DNA of 51,188 nt. Source: an uncultured Verrucomicrobiota bacterium (GTDB lineage Bacteria; Verrucomicrobiota; Kiritimatiellia; RFP12; UBA1067). Made by a program: the position numbers and the translations under genes. The stretch covers positions 1 to 51,188 of the forward strand of contig CAMORM010000004.1 in NCBI GenBank assembly GCA_946623785.1, given 5' to 3'. Below, piece by piece: positions 37,503 through 46,411 of the stretch; within the stretch, counting starts at the first letter, position 1, and every line of letters starts with the position of its first letter. Under the pieces are notes generated by a model, which ran no database searches, was not told the origin of the DNA, and saw nothing but the letters and a program-made list of their open reading frames with translations.

Positions 37503-38386
37503 GGGGCCGTAGCGCATTTACGCTGATAGAGCTGGTCGTCGTCCTTGTGGTGATGGCCGTGCTCACGCACCTTGCCGTGCGCGAGATATCGCAGGTGCGA
37601 GCGGCGCAGCTGCGCAAGGTGGCGGACAGGCAGCTTGAGACCCTTCGCGAATGCGTGTGGCACGTCTCGCAGTTCGGCGACCCGGAGGGATTCCTTTCCG
37701 ACATGGGCCGCCTGCCGCGTCTTGTGTCGCAGACGAACTCTCAGGGCACGTCAGTAGGGACGCTTTCCGAGCTTTGGCGCCGTCCGGCGTCGGCCCGCCA
37801 GTTCGCGCTACTGTCCGCGGCAAACAGCTCGCTGTACGTCCATGGGGCGGACGCAGGTTCTCTTGCCTCGATGGGCGCAGGCGTCTTGGTGCCGACCGGC
37901 TGGCGCGGCCCGTACCTCAGGATGCCGTTTGGCAAGGACCGCCTGTTCGACCCATGGGGCAACGCGATCGAGTCGGTTGACGAAGCTGGCTTTACGCGCA
38001 TAGTCGTGTCCAACGGGTTCGCGTCCGCCGTTTCGCATCTAGGCTCGGACGCGCGGCCGGACGACAAGTTCGCGCCGGGGTCCGTGGCCGCGGGAGACAT
38101 GACGCTTTCGCTGCTGCCGGATGGCGGGGCTACGAGCCGCCTCGTGCTCAGGGCGGAGGTGACGAACGGGTCGACTTTCGCGGGCGAGATAACCTGGGCG
38201 TGGTATGGCCCGGCGGACGGGCTGATAACGGGCGGCGTGAAGCGGGTCTCGTATCCCGTGGCGGCCGAGTTCAGCGGACTCACGCCTGGGCTGAAGATAG
38301 TGAAGGACTCCCTTTCGGGTGTGCCGCGGAGCGTGTTCGTGCGCCCAGGCGACAATCTCGTGCAGATCAGGATTGCAGTGCCGTAA
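37499..38386 (+). CDS. pseudopilin, prepilin-type N-terminal segment
   Basis: VRGRSAFTLIELVVVLVVMAVLTHLAVREI; LFDPWGNAIES; GTGA overlap. Confidence 0.82.
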   Translation: MRGRSAFTLIELVVVLVVMAVLTHLAVREISQVRAAQLRKVADRQLETLRECVWHVSQFGDPEGFLSDMGRLPRLVSQTNSQGTSVGTLSELWRRPASARQFALLSAANSSLYVHGADAGSLASMGAGVLVPTGWRGPYLRMPFGKDRLFDPWGNAIESVDEAGFTRIVVSNGFASAVSHLGSDARPDDKFAPGSVAAGDMTLSLLPDGGATSRLVLRAEVTNGSTFAGEITWAWYGPADGLITGGVKRVSYPVAAEFSGLTPGLKIVKDSLSGVPRSVFVRPGDNLVQIRIAVP

Positions 38387-38387
38387 C

Positions 38388-39167
38388 ATGAAGAAGAAGG
38401 ACAAAGATCGGGTTTGGGACGACCCCAAGGCGTTCCGCCAGCAGGTGCGGCTTGCGGCCGTGCAGGTCGCCGGGCTTTCGCCCGACGAGCTGGAGGTTGC
38501 GCTCGCGTACGAAGTGGAGCCGTTCAGCGCGATACCTGCCAAGGACGCCGAGCTCGTGTTCCGTCCGGTCGACGATCCGGACGCGACCGTGCGCGTGTTC
38601 GACGTCGCGGTTAGGCGCAGGCAGCAGAAGTCAGGCGGATCGTGCCTGCTGAACATCGTGCTAGGCGTCGTCGGCCTTGCGGCGATCGCGCTACTTGTGC
38701 TCGCGTGGCGCGACTACGAGCACATCAAGGCCGAGGAGGCTCGCCTTGCCGCCGAGACCACCAGGCGATCGGCGTTCGCCGGCGAGCTTGCGGCGCTGCA
38801 GAAGGCGGTCGACAAGAACCGCAACGAAACGAAGGCGCACCGCGACAACCGCGTTGGCATAACGCGCGGACGGCAGAACACGGAAGTGCTGCGCGACGTC
38901 TACAAGACGCTGCTCGCGACCGTGTCGGAGGCTTTCGGCAACGATGCCGTGCTGAAGCAGATCAAGTGCCCCAAGCCGTATTCCGCCGAGATAACCGCCA
39001 TGAGCCTGAACACGAAGGCCGCTTCGGCGACGCTTGTGCGCCTGAGCAGCGCGCTCGTGCCGAAGGGCTGGACGATCGAGCCGGGGCCGCTTACGTCGAA
39101 CGGATCCGGCGGGACCGTGGGGTTCTCCTGCACGGTGACCTTCGACGAAAGGGGGGAGTTCAGATGA
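38388..39167 (+). CDS. PilN/GspL-like pilus assembly protein
   Basis: Central TM LLNIVLGVVGLAAIALLVLAWRDY followed by coiled coil; operon position. Confidence 0.5.
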   Translation: MKKKDKDRVWDDPKAFRQQVRLAAVQVAGLSPDELEVALAYEVEPFSAIPAKDAELVFRPVDDPDATVRVFDVAVRRRQQKSGGSCLLNIVLGVVGLAAIALLVLAWRDYEHIKAEEARLAAETTRRSAFAGELAALQKAVDKNRNETKAHRDNRVGITRGRQNTEVLRDVYKTLLATVSEAFGNDAVLKQIKCPKPYSAEITAMSLNTKAASATLVRLSSALVPKGWTIEPGPLTSNGSGGTVGFSCTVTFDERGEFR

Positions 39168-39718
39168 CGGCCCTCCGCCTAAGGGACAAGCTTTTCGTGG
39201 TCGTCGTCATCCCGGCGGCGCTGCTGGGCTCGTACGTATACTACTGGCGCATTCCGCACGCCGAGAAGGTCAAGACCGCAAGCGAGGCCTGCGCCAAGCT
39301 GATCACCCCCGAGAAGCACGCGGAGGAGAAGGCGAAGCTCAAGAAGCTCGTTGCCGACACCGCCGCAGAGCTGGAGGCGGAGAAGAAGACGAACGTGCCG
39401 GAGTCGAAGATCGCAGCCGGAGCGGGCGACACGGTCGCCGCGCGGGAGCAGGCCGTTCTCGACGTTTTCCGCGACGCCGGGATTAGGGTCGTCTCGTCCG
39501 AGATAAACAACTCCGAGGACGGCGGTGCGCGCGGTGGTGCCGTGCTGCGCGCGACCGCGCTGCGTCCTTCGCCGCGCGGCCGCCTATACCGCCTTGAGGG
39601 AAGCTACTCCGAGGTGCTTCGCGCACTGTGCCTGGTCACGGAGCGCAAGCGCGCCGTGATAGCCGAGCGGCTTGAAATGACGGGGGGCGACAAGTGGTCG
39701 CTCCTCCTGTGGCTCTGA
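39164..39718 (+). CDS. PilO/GspM-like pilus assembly protein
   Basis: N-terminal TM, coiled coil, small ferredoxin-like C-term; ATGA overlap; operon position. Confidence 0.5.
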   Translation: MTALRLRDKLFVVVVIPAALLGSYVYYWRIPHAEKVKTASEACAKLITPEKHAEEKAKLKKLVADTAAELEAEKKTNVPESKIAAGAGDTVAAREQAVLDVFRDAGIRVVSSEINNSEDGGARGGAVLRATALRPSPRGRLYRLEGSYSEVLRALCLVTERKRAVIAERLEMTGGDKWSLLLWL

Positions 39719-39737
39719 ACCAGGGAGAACACGCCAG

Positions 39738-40859
39738 ATGGACGCACTTCTCGAAAGCCTCTTCGCCGCATGCGAGGAATCCAAGGCGAGCGACCTGCAT
39801 CTCGCCACCGGGCTCGCGCCGCGCTTCCGCGTGAGGGGCGCGCTCGTGGAGTTCGGGGGGTACCGCCCGTTCGACGCAAAGTCGGTCGACGCCGTTGCGA
39901 TGGAGCTCGGCCTCTCCACCCTGCCTCTCGGCACGCCGGACGGCACCGAGAAGGTACGCTACACGCTCGTGAAGGAAGGCTCGATCGACGGCGCGGTAAC
40001 GGCTCCGAGCGGCGTGCGATACCGCTTCAACCTCTTCCGCGAAATGGGCAAGACCGCAGTCGCGCTTCGCCGGCTCGACGCGGAGTTCCGCTCCTTCGAG
40101 CAGCTCGGGCTTCCGCGGAGGATCGCCGACTTCTGCATGGAGACGGACGGCCTGGTTGCCGTGACCGGGCCTACCGGGAGCGGCAAGACCACGACCCTCG
40201 GCACGATGCTCAACCGCATCAACGAGACGCGCGACGCCCACATAATCACGATAGAGGACCCGGTGGAGTACGTCCACACAACGAAGCGCTGCCTGGTGAA
40301 CCAGCGGCAGATCGGGCGCGACACGAAGAGCTTCAACGACGCCCTAGTGGAGGCGCTTCGCCAGGACCCAGACGTGATCCTCGTTGGCGAGATCCGCGAC
40401 CTCGGCACGGTGCGTACCGCGCTGCGCGCCGCCGAAACAGGCCACCTCGTGTTCACCACGCTCCACGCTGGCGACTGCGCTGGCGCGATAGAGCGCCTCA
40501 TATCTGTCTTCCCGGCGGACGAGCAGTCGAGCGCGCGCCACCAGCTCGCGCTCTCGCTGCGCGGAATCGTGGCGCAGCACCTCGTGAAGACGGCGGACGG
40601 CAAGGGGCGCGTGCCTGCGTGCGAGGTCCTGGTGAACAACACGGCGGTCGCGAACCTTATCGCCACCGGGCGCTCGGCGCAGATATACTCGATCCTCGAG
40701 ACCGGCACGGCGCTCGGGATGCGCACGCTCGACCAGTCGCTCTCCGAGCTCCTCGCCCAGGGGAAGATCAGCGAGGCGGTTGCGATGTCGCTTTCGAAGA
40801 ACCCGGACGCGCTGCGTGCGCGCGTGCGCCACGGAATGGGCGCGGGAGGTGCATCATGA
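39738..40859 (+). CDS. pilT: PilT-like retraction ATPase
   Basis: ASDLHLATGLAPRFRVRGAL; TGPTGSGKTTTLGTMLNRIN; IITIEDPVEYVH; RQDPDVILVGEIRD; TTLHAGDCAGAIERLISVFP. Confidence 0.92.
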   Translation: MDALLESLFAACEESKASDLHLATGLAPRFRVRGALVEFGGYRPFDAKSVDAVAMELGLSTLPLGTPDGTEKVRYTLVKEGSIDGAVTAPSGVRYRFNLFREMGKTAVALRRLDAEFRSFEQLGLPRRIADFCMETDGLVAVTGPTGSGKTTTLGTMLNRINETRDAHIITIEDPVEYVHTTKRCLVNQRQIGRDTKSFNDALVEALRQDPDVILVGEIRDLGTVRTALRAAETGHLVFTTLHAGDCAGAIERLISVFPADEQSSARHQLALSLRGIVAQHLVKTADGKGRVPACEVLVNNTAVANLIATGRSAQIYSILETGTALGMRTLDQSLSELLAQGKISEAVAMSLSKNPDALRARVRHGMGAGGAS

Positions 40860-41986
40860 TAAGCGCAAACGAACTCCTTTCGCGCGCCGAGCTGCTCACG
40901 GACCCCGTCCGGCTGACCGACCGCATACTGCGCGCAGGGCTTCTCATGCACGCCTCGGATGTCCATTTCGACCCGGATGCGACGTCCGTTCGCGTCCGTT
41001 TCCGCATCGACGGCGAGCTCGAGGAGGTGCTGCGCATACCTGGGACCATGCAGGCCGGCGTGACCGGACGGCTCAAGGTGCTGGCGTCGCTCGACATAGC
41101 GGAGCGGCGGGCGCCGCAGGACGGCGGGTTCACGTGGCGCATGCCAGACATGGGCGGCGGGCGGTTCTCGCCGCTAGACGTCCGCATGGCCACGCTTCCG
41201 GTGCGCCACGGCGAACGCGTCACGCTCCGTCTCCTGGAGACTGACGCCGAGCGGCTCACGCTCGACAACCTTGGCCTTTCCGACGCCGACCACGCCGTGT
41301 TTTCGGGCGTCCTTGCGCAGCCACACGGACTCGTGCTTCTCACCGGGCCGACGGGGAGCGGCAAGACGACCACCCTCTACGCCGCGATACAGCAGCTCCT
41401 CAAGGGGCGCCCGCTCAACATCCTCACGGTCGAGGATCCGATCGAGTACGAGATACAGGGCGTGAGCCAGGCGGAGGTGGACTCGTCGGACAAAGTGAAC
41501 TTCTCGAAGGCGCTCAAGTCGCTTCTCAGGCACGACCCGGACGTCATCATGATCGGCGAGATACGCGACGCCGATTCGCTCGACGCCGCCGTGAAGGCGG
41601 CCTTGACCGGGCATCTGGTGCTTTCGACACTTCACACGAACGACGCGAAGAGCTCGGTGACGCGTCTTGTCGACATGGGCCTTGCGCCGCACCTCGTCCC
41701 CGCCACGCTCCGGCTCGCCGTTGCGCAGCGCCTTGTTCGCCGCCTTTGCCCGAAGTGCAGGGTGAAGGGCGAGAACGGCTTCGAGGCCAAGGGGTGCCCT
41801 GAATGCGGCAGCCGCGGGTATTCGGGGCGCATCGGACTGTTCGAGCTGTACGACCCGTCGACTGAAAGGCTCACCTCGATGCGCGACGACGCCAAGGCGA
41901 AGATCGATGCCGGCGTCACTTCGTGGAGCGAGGTCGTGAGGGTCGTTGGCACGGCCGACCTCGGAATCACCGGAGGCAACTGCTGA
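40856..41986 (+). CDS. PilB/GspE-like assembly ATPase lacking an N-terminal MshEN domain
   Basis: ASDVHFDPDATSVRVRFRIDG; GPTGSGKTTTLYAAIQQL; VEDPIEYEIQGVSQAEVD; LSTLHTNDAKSSVTRL; CPKC..CPEC. Confidence 0.92.
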   Translation: MISANELLSRAELLTDPVRLTDRILRAGLLMHASDVHFDPDATSVRVRFRIDGELEEVLRIPGTMQAGVTGRLKVLASLDIAERRAPQDGGFTWRMPDMGGGRFSPLDVRMATLPVRHGERVTLRLLETDAERLTLDNLGLSDADHAVFSGVLAQPHGLVLLTGPTGSGKTTTLYAAIQQLLKGRPLNILTVEDPIEYEIQGVSQAEVDSSDKVNFSKALKSLLRHDPDVIMIGEIRDADSLDAAVKAALTGHLVLSTLHTNDAKSSVTRLVDMGLAPHLVPATLRLAVAQRLVRRLCPKCRVKGENGFEAKGCPECGSRGYSGRIGLFELYDPSTERLTSMRDDAKAKIDAGVTSWSEVVRVVGTADLGITGGNC

Positions 41987-43197
41987 TGGTCTTCTCCGCC
42001 ACGGCAAGGGACCCTGACGGAGTCCGCCGCACGGTCTCGCGCGAGGCGGATTCGCGGGAGGCGTTCGTGGCAATGCTCCGCGCCGAGCGCTACGTGGTGC
42101 TGTCGGTCGAGGAGGTGAAGAAGTCCGGCGCACTGCCCCCCAGGTGGCATCCGGCGTGGCTAAAGCCGATGACGGGCTTCGACGTCGAGATGGGACTCAG
42201 GCAGCTGGCGTCCATGCTGAAGAGCGGCGTCGCGCTGCTTGCCGCCCTCGACACGGTGGAGGAGCAGGCGCCATGCCCGCGCGCGGCGTCCGCATGGCGC
42301 AAGGTGCGCGAGTCCGTGTTTTCCGGAGGCTCGTTCGCCGGTTCGCTGGAGCGGCAGGTCAGGCGGTTCGGCGAGATAACGGTGCGGCTTGCGGACGTAG
42401 GCGAGAGGTCAGGCGAGCTCGAGCACGCGCTAACAAGGGCGGCGGACCAGATGGAGGCGAGGCGCGAGCTCAGGACGGCCGTAGTGAACGCGCTCGTGTA
42501 TCCGCTCGTGACTGTGGCGATGGCGGTCGGCGTGAGCACGTACCTCGTTGTCGCCGTCATCCCGAAGCTCGCCGAGTTCCTGCGCGAAGGAGGGGTCGAG
42601 CTCCCGGGCATGACGATGGCGCTTATGGACTTCGCCGACTTCGTGAAGGTCAACGGGTTCGCGATACTCGGGTGGATCGTAGCGGCGGTCGTCGCGTGGT
42701 TCGCCGCAAGGCGCTTCGAAGGCGCGCGCGAGCTCGAGGACGTGTTCCTGCTGAGGATACCCGTCACGGGGAGGATACTGCGCCTCTCCGGGACCGCTCT
42801 CTTCGCGAGGGCGATGCAGATAATGGTCGAGTCGGGAGTCACGCTCCTCGACGCGCTCGACGTCTCGTCCAGGCTCATGTCCAACACGCGCTACAAGCAC
42901 CGCATCAAGACGGCGCGCGACGGCGTGATGCACGGAGGGTCGCTGGCGGACTCGCTTCGTCCGGCGACCGAGTTCATGCCCATGCTCGCGCGCATGTCGG
43001 CCGTCGGCGAGGTGACGGGCTCGCTCGCGGAGTCGTTCGGCGAGGTCGCTCGCTTCCACGAGATGCTTCTAGCCATCGCCATAAAACGCTTCGGCATGCT
43101 CGTGGAGCCCGTGATGATCTGCGTCACGGGCGCGATAGTGGGCTTTGTGTACATCGCGTTCTTCATGGCGCTCTTCGCGATTGCCGGCGCCGCGTGA
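41986..43197 (+). CDS. PilC/GspF-like inner-membrane platform protein
   Basis: GLRQLASMLKSGVALLAALDTVEEQ; VNALVYPLVTVAMAVGVSTYLVVAVIPKLAEFL; second repeat LFARAMQIMVESGVTLLDALDVSSRL; TGATG overlap. Confidence 0.92.
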   Translation: MVFSATARDPDGVRRTVSREADSREAFVAMLRAERYVVLSVEEVKKSGALPPRWHPAWLKPMTGFDVEMGLRQLASMLKSGVALLAALDTVEEQAPCPRAASAWRKVRESVFSGGSFAGSLERQVRRFGEITVRLADVGERSGELEHALTRAADQMEARRELRTAVVNALVYPLVTVAMAVGVSTYLVVAVIPKLAEFLREGGVELPGMTMALMDFADFVKVNGFAILGWIVAAVVAWFAARRFEGARELEDVFLLRIPVTGRILRLSGTALFARAMQIMVESGVTLLDALDVSSRLMSNTRYKHRIKTARDGVMHGGSLADSLRPATEFMPMLARMSAVGEVTGSLAESFGEVARFHEMLLAIAIKRFGMLVEPVMICVTGAIVGFVYIAFFMALFAIAGAA

Positions 43198-43223
43198 CTC
43201 CGCACGCCCGGCAAAATGCGGAA

Positions 43224-43252
43224 TTGCGCAACGGCGTGGAGTTTGGTATCAT
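43224..43252 (+). promoter_or_regulatory. promoter TTGCGC-N17-TATCAT (TGG-extended) for tRNA-Thr
   Basis: Spacing counted directly; 11 nt from tRNA 5' end. Confidence 0.7.
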
Positions 43253-43263
43253 ACGCGCACCTG

Positions 43264-43339
43264 GCCGGTGTAGCTCAGTTGGTAGAGCTACTGATTTGTA
43301 ATCAGTGGGTCGGGGGTCCGAGTCCCTCCGCCGGCTCCA
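43264..43339 (+). tRNA. tRNA-Thr (anticodon TGT), CCA encoded
   Basis: GCCGGTG acceptor, loop TTTGTAA, CGCCGGCTCCA 3' end. Confidence 0.93.
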
Positions 43340-43358
43340 GTACCTTTCGGAGCAAGAA

Positions 43359-43943
43359 ATGAGAACCGCAACCATAGAGCGCAACACGCGCGAGACGCAG
43401 ATAACGATTTCACTCGACCTGGACGGCTGCGGGAAGGCGGATGTCTCCACCGGAATCGGATTCTTCGACCACATGCTCGAGCTTCTCGCGAAGCACTCGC
43501 TCGTAGACCTTTCCGTGAAGGCGAAAGGCGACCTGCAGGTGGACTACCACCACACGGTCGAGGACGTGGGGCTTGCCCTCGGCAAGGCCCTCGACCAGGC
43601 TCTTGGCGACAGGGCCGGGATAGTGCGCTACGGCTTCGCGTCGATCCCTATGGACGAGGCGCTCTGCGAGACCTCGCTTGACCTAGGCGGCCGGCCGTTC
43701 CTCGTGTTCCAGTGCGCGATGAAGCACGCGATGGTCCGCGACTTCGAGGTGAAGCTCCTTGAGGAGTTCTTCCGTGCCGTCTCCGTGGAGGCCCGCGCAA
43801 ACATCCACCTGCGCGAGATATACGGCGACGAGGCTCACCACGTCTGCGAAGGCGTGTTCAAGAGCTTCGCGCGCGCGCTCAGGGCGGCCGTTGCGCACGA
43901 TCCGCGCGAGAAGGGCGTGCCCTCCTCCAAAGGGGTCATCTGA
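43359..43943 (+). CDS. hisB: imidazoleglycerol-phosphate dehydratase
   Basis: TRETQITISLDLDG; STGIGFFDHMLELLAKHSLVDL; DYHHTVEDVGLALG; EEFFRAVSVEARANIHL. Confidence 0.96.
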   Translation: MRTATIERNTRETQITISLDLDGCGKADVSTGIGFFDHMLELLAKHSLVDLSVKAKGDLQVDYHHTVEDVGLALGKALDQALGDRAGIVRYGFASIPMDEALCETSLDLGGRPFLVFQCAMKHAMVRDFEVKLLEEFFRAVSVEARANIHLREIYGDEAHHVCEGVFKSFARALRAAVAHDPREKGVPSSKGVI

Positions 43944-43944
43944 C

Positions 43945-44481
43945 ATGAAGTCGTACCTCGGTCCGCGCGAGTACCTGCGCGACACGTGGAGGCTCGCCCG
44001 GCGGATCATGGACAGCGGCTGGCGGCCGGACGCCCTGCTCGCCCTGTGGCGCGGCGGCGCCGCGCCAGGGGCGGCGATACACGAGTTCTACGCATACCAC
44101 GGGGTCGAGCTCAGGCACATGCCGGTGAAGTGCTCCTCGTACACCGGCATTGAGGCGAACGAGGGGAGCGTGGTGTTCTCGTGCGCGGACGAGGTCTTCT
44201 CCAGGCTCGCGCCTGGCACGAAGGTCCTCGTGGTGGATGACGTCTTCGACACCGGCAAGACGGCTGCCGCGATCAGGGAGAAGCTGGAGGGGCTTGGCGT
44301 GGAGATGCGGCTCGCGTGCGTCTACTGGAAGCCCGGCAAGAACACCACAAGCCTGTCGCCTGACTACTTCGCCAGGGAGCTTGACGACAGCTGGATAGTC
44401 TTCCCCCACGAGATGGTGGGCCTGACAAGAGAGGAGATCCGCGAGAAGGACGAGGTCCTCGCGGATCTCGTGCTCCGCTGA
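43945..44481 (+). CDS. purine phosphoribosyltransferase-like protein
   Basis: PRPP motif VLVVDDVFDTGKTAAAI; ALWRGGAAPG. Confidence 0.85.
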   Translation: MKSYLGPREYLRDTWRLARRIMDSGWRPDALLALWRGGAAPGAAIHEFYAYHGVELRHMPVKCSSYTGIEANEGSVVFSCADEVFSRLAPGTKVLVVDDVFDTGKTAAAIREKLEGLGVEMRLACVYWKPGKNTTSLSPDYFARELDDSWIVFPHEMVGLTREEIREKDEVLADLVLR

Positions 44482-44531
44482 GGAGTCCGGACCGTCGGCG
44501 CTCCCCGTGCTCCGGGTTGCCACGCGGGAGG

Positions 44532-44560
44532 TTTACCTCCGGGCCGTTTTTTGGTAAAAT
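44532..44560 (+). promoter_or_regulatory. promoter TTTACC-N17-TAAAAT (TGG-extended) for iorA
   Basis: Overlaps GGAGGTTTACCTCC hairpin and T6 tract. Confidence 0.6.
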
Positions 44561-44635
44561 CCACAAACATTCCCCCGCGGTGGGGGAAGATGGCCGGCGG
44601 CCGTTCAGGGCGCCGGCGGTTCTGCAAGGAGAGAG

Positions 44636-46411
44636 ATGAACAACGACAGCAAGAAACTGCTTTCCGCCAACGAGGCCGTCGCGGCCGGCGCAGCCCAGGC
44701 CGGGTGCGTGGTGGCGAGCGCGTATCCAGGAACGCCTTCCACGGAGATTCTCGAGAACATAGCGAAGTTCAAGGACACCGTGCGCTGCGAATGGGCGGTG
44801 AACGAGAAGGTCGCCATGGAGACGGCAGTGGGCGCATCGATGGCGGGCGCAAGGGCGTTGACCGCCATGAAGCACGTCGGGCTCAACGTCGCCATGGACC
44901 CGCTCATGACTTTCACCTACGTGGGCGCGACCGGCGGCATGGTCGTGGTTTCGGCGGACGACCCTGGGATGCACTCCTCGCAGAACGAGCAGGACAACCG
45001 CAACATCGCGAAGTTCGCGCGCATGCCGATGCTCGAGCCGTCCGACTCGCAGGAGGCCTACGACATGGTCCAGGCCGCGTTCGAGATCTCGGAGAAGTTC
45101 CGCGTGCCCTGCATGCTCCGCCTTACGACGCGCACGAGCCACTCGAGTTCGCTCGTCGACCTCGGGGACTTCAAGCCCGCCCCGCACCCGCTCATCCCGT
45201 ACGTGAAGGACATCACCAGGACGATTCCCGTGCCGATGTTCGCGCGCGGCCAGCGCCTCGCGGCGCAGAAGCGCGCCGCCGCGATGTCCGCGGCCGCCTC
45301 CGAAAGCCCGTTCAACAGGATCGAGAGGGGCGACGACTCCCTCGGCATCGTGACCTCCGGCATCGCGTACCAGCACGTCAAGGAGGTGTTCCCAGAGTTC
45401 TCCGTGCTCAAGCTGGGCTGGACGAATCCGCTTCCGAAGGAGCTTGTCGCGAAGTTCGCCTCCGGCGTGAAGAAGCTGCTTGTCGTTGAGGAGCTTGATC
45501 CGTTCCTCGAGGAGCAGATCCGGGCGATGGGCATCAAGGTCGTGGAGCACGAAACCGAGCTCAACATGCTCGAGATGAACCCGGACAGGCTCCAGAACCT
45601 CCGCCACGAGATACTGGGCGACGTAGGGCCGGCTAGAGCCGTCCGTTCCGACAGCTCTCTCCCCACGCGTCCGCCGGTGCTCTGCTCCGGATGCGGCCAC
45701 AGGAGCGTGTTCTACATCCTCCACAAGCTCGGCGCCACGGTGACTGGCGACATCGGGTGCTACACCCTCGGCGCGTTCCCTCCCCTCAACGCGATGGACT
45801 CCACGATCTGCATGGGGGCGTCGATCGGCAACGCGGCCGGCATGCGCAAGGCCGGCCTCAAGGGCCGCATCTGCGCGGTTCTCGGCGACTCCACGTTCTT
45901 CCACAGCGGCATCACCGGAATCCTCTCCGCGCACTACAACGGCACGCCGGTGACGACGGTTGTCCTCGACAACCGCATAACGGCGATGACGGGCCATCAG
46001 GACAACCCGGGCACGGGCAAGACGCTTGCCGGCGATCCCGCGCCGGTGACCGAGATCGCGGACATCGCCAAGGCGTGCGGATACAGGAAGGTCGTGAAGG
46101 TAAGCGCGGACGATCTCGCCGAGCTCGAGAAGGTGCTTGTGGACGCGATGGATGGCGACGAAGGCGCGCTCATAATCGCCTACGCCCCCTGCCGCATAGC
46201 GGCGAAGCTCACGAAGGAGGGGCTCTGCGAGGTCGACTCCGAGAAGTGCAAGGCGTGCGGCGCGTGCTTCAAGATGGGCTGCCCTGCGATGACGCGCGGC
46301 GCGGAGATACGCAAGGGCGCCTACCAGATGAAGATCGACCCGTCGCTCTGCGCGGGCTGCAAGCAGTGCTCGCAGGTGTGCAAGTTCGGGGCAATCAGGC
46401 GAATCAGGTAG
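44636..46411 (+). CDS. iorA: indolepyruvate:ferredoxin oxidoreductase, alpha subunit
   Basis: SAYPGTPSTEILENIA; VSADDPGMHSSQNEQDNR; CSGCGHRSVFYIL; GDIGCYTLGAFPP; C-terminal 2x4Fe-4S CKACGACFKMGCP / CAGCKQCSQVCKFGAI. Confidence 0.95.
   Translation: MNNDSKKLLSANEAVAAGAAQAGCVVASAYPGTPSTEILENIAKFKDTVRCEWAVNEKVAMETAVGASMAGARALTAMKHVGLNVAMDPLMTFTYVGATGGMVVVSADDPGMHSSQNEQDNRNIAKFARMPMLEPSDSQEAYDMVQAAFEISEKFRVPCMLRLTTRTSHSSSLVDLGDFKPAPHPLIPYVKDITRTIPVPMFARGQRLAAQKRAAAMSAAASESPFNRIERGDDSLGIVTSGIAYQHVKEVFPEFSVLKLGWTNPLPKELVAKFASGVKKLLVVEELDPFLEEQIRAMGIKVVEHETELNMLEMNPDRLQNLRHEILGDVGPARAVRSDSSLPTRPPVLCSGCGHRSVFYILHKLGATVTGDIGCYTLGAFPPLNAMDSTICMGASIGNAAGMRKAGLKGRICAVLGDSTFFHSGITGILSAHYNGTPVTTVVLDNRITAMTGHQDNPGTGKTLAGDPAPVTEIADIAKACGYRKVVKVSADDLAELEKVLVDAMDGDEGALIIAYAPCRIAAKLTKEGLCEVDSEKCKACGACFKMGCPAMTRGAEIRKGAYQMKIDPSLCAGCKQCSQVCKFGAIRRIR

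Noticed and set aside
38642-39163. Upstream part of the 358-aa track ORF
   Set aside because: Out-of-frame with the PilN-like gene; the real start is ATG at 39164 with ATGA overlap
39770-40855. N-terminal part of the 738-aa track ORF
   Set aside because: Out-of-frame with PilT; the ATPase begins at 40856
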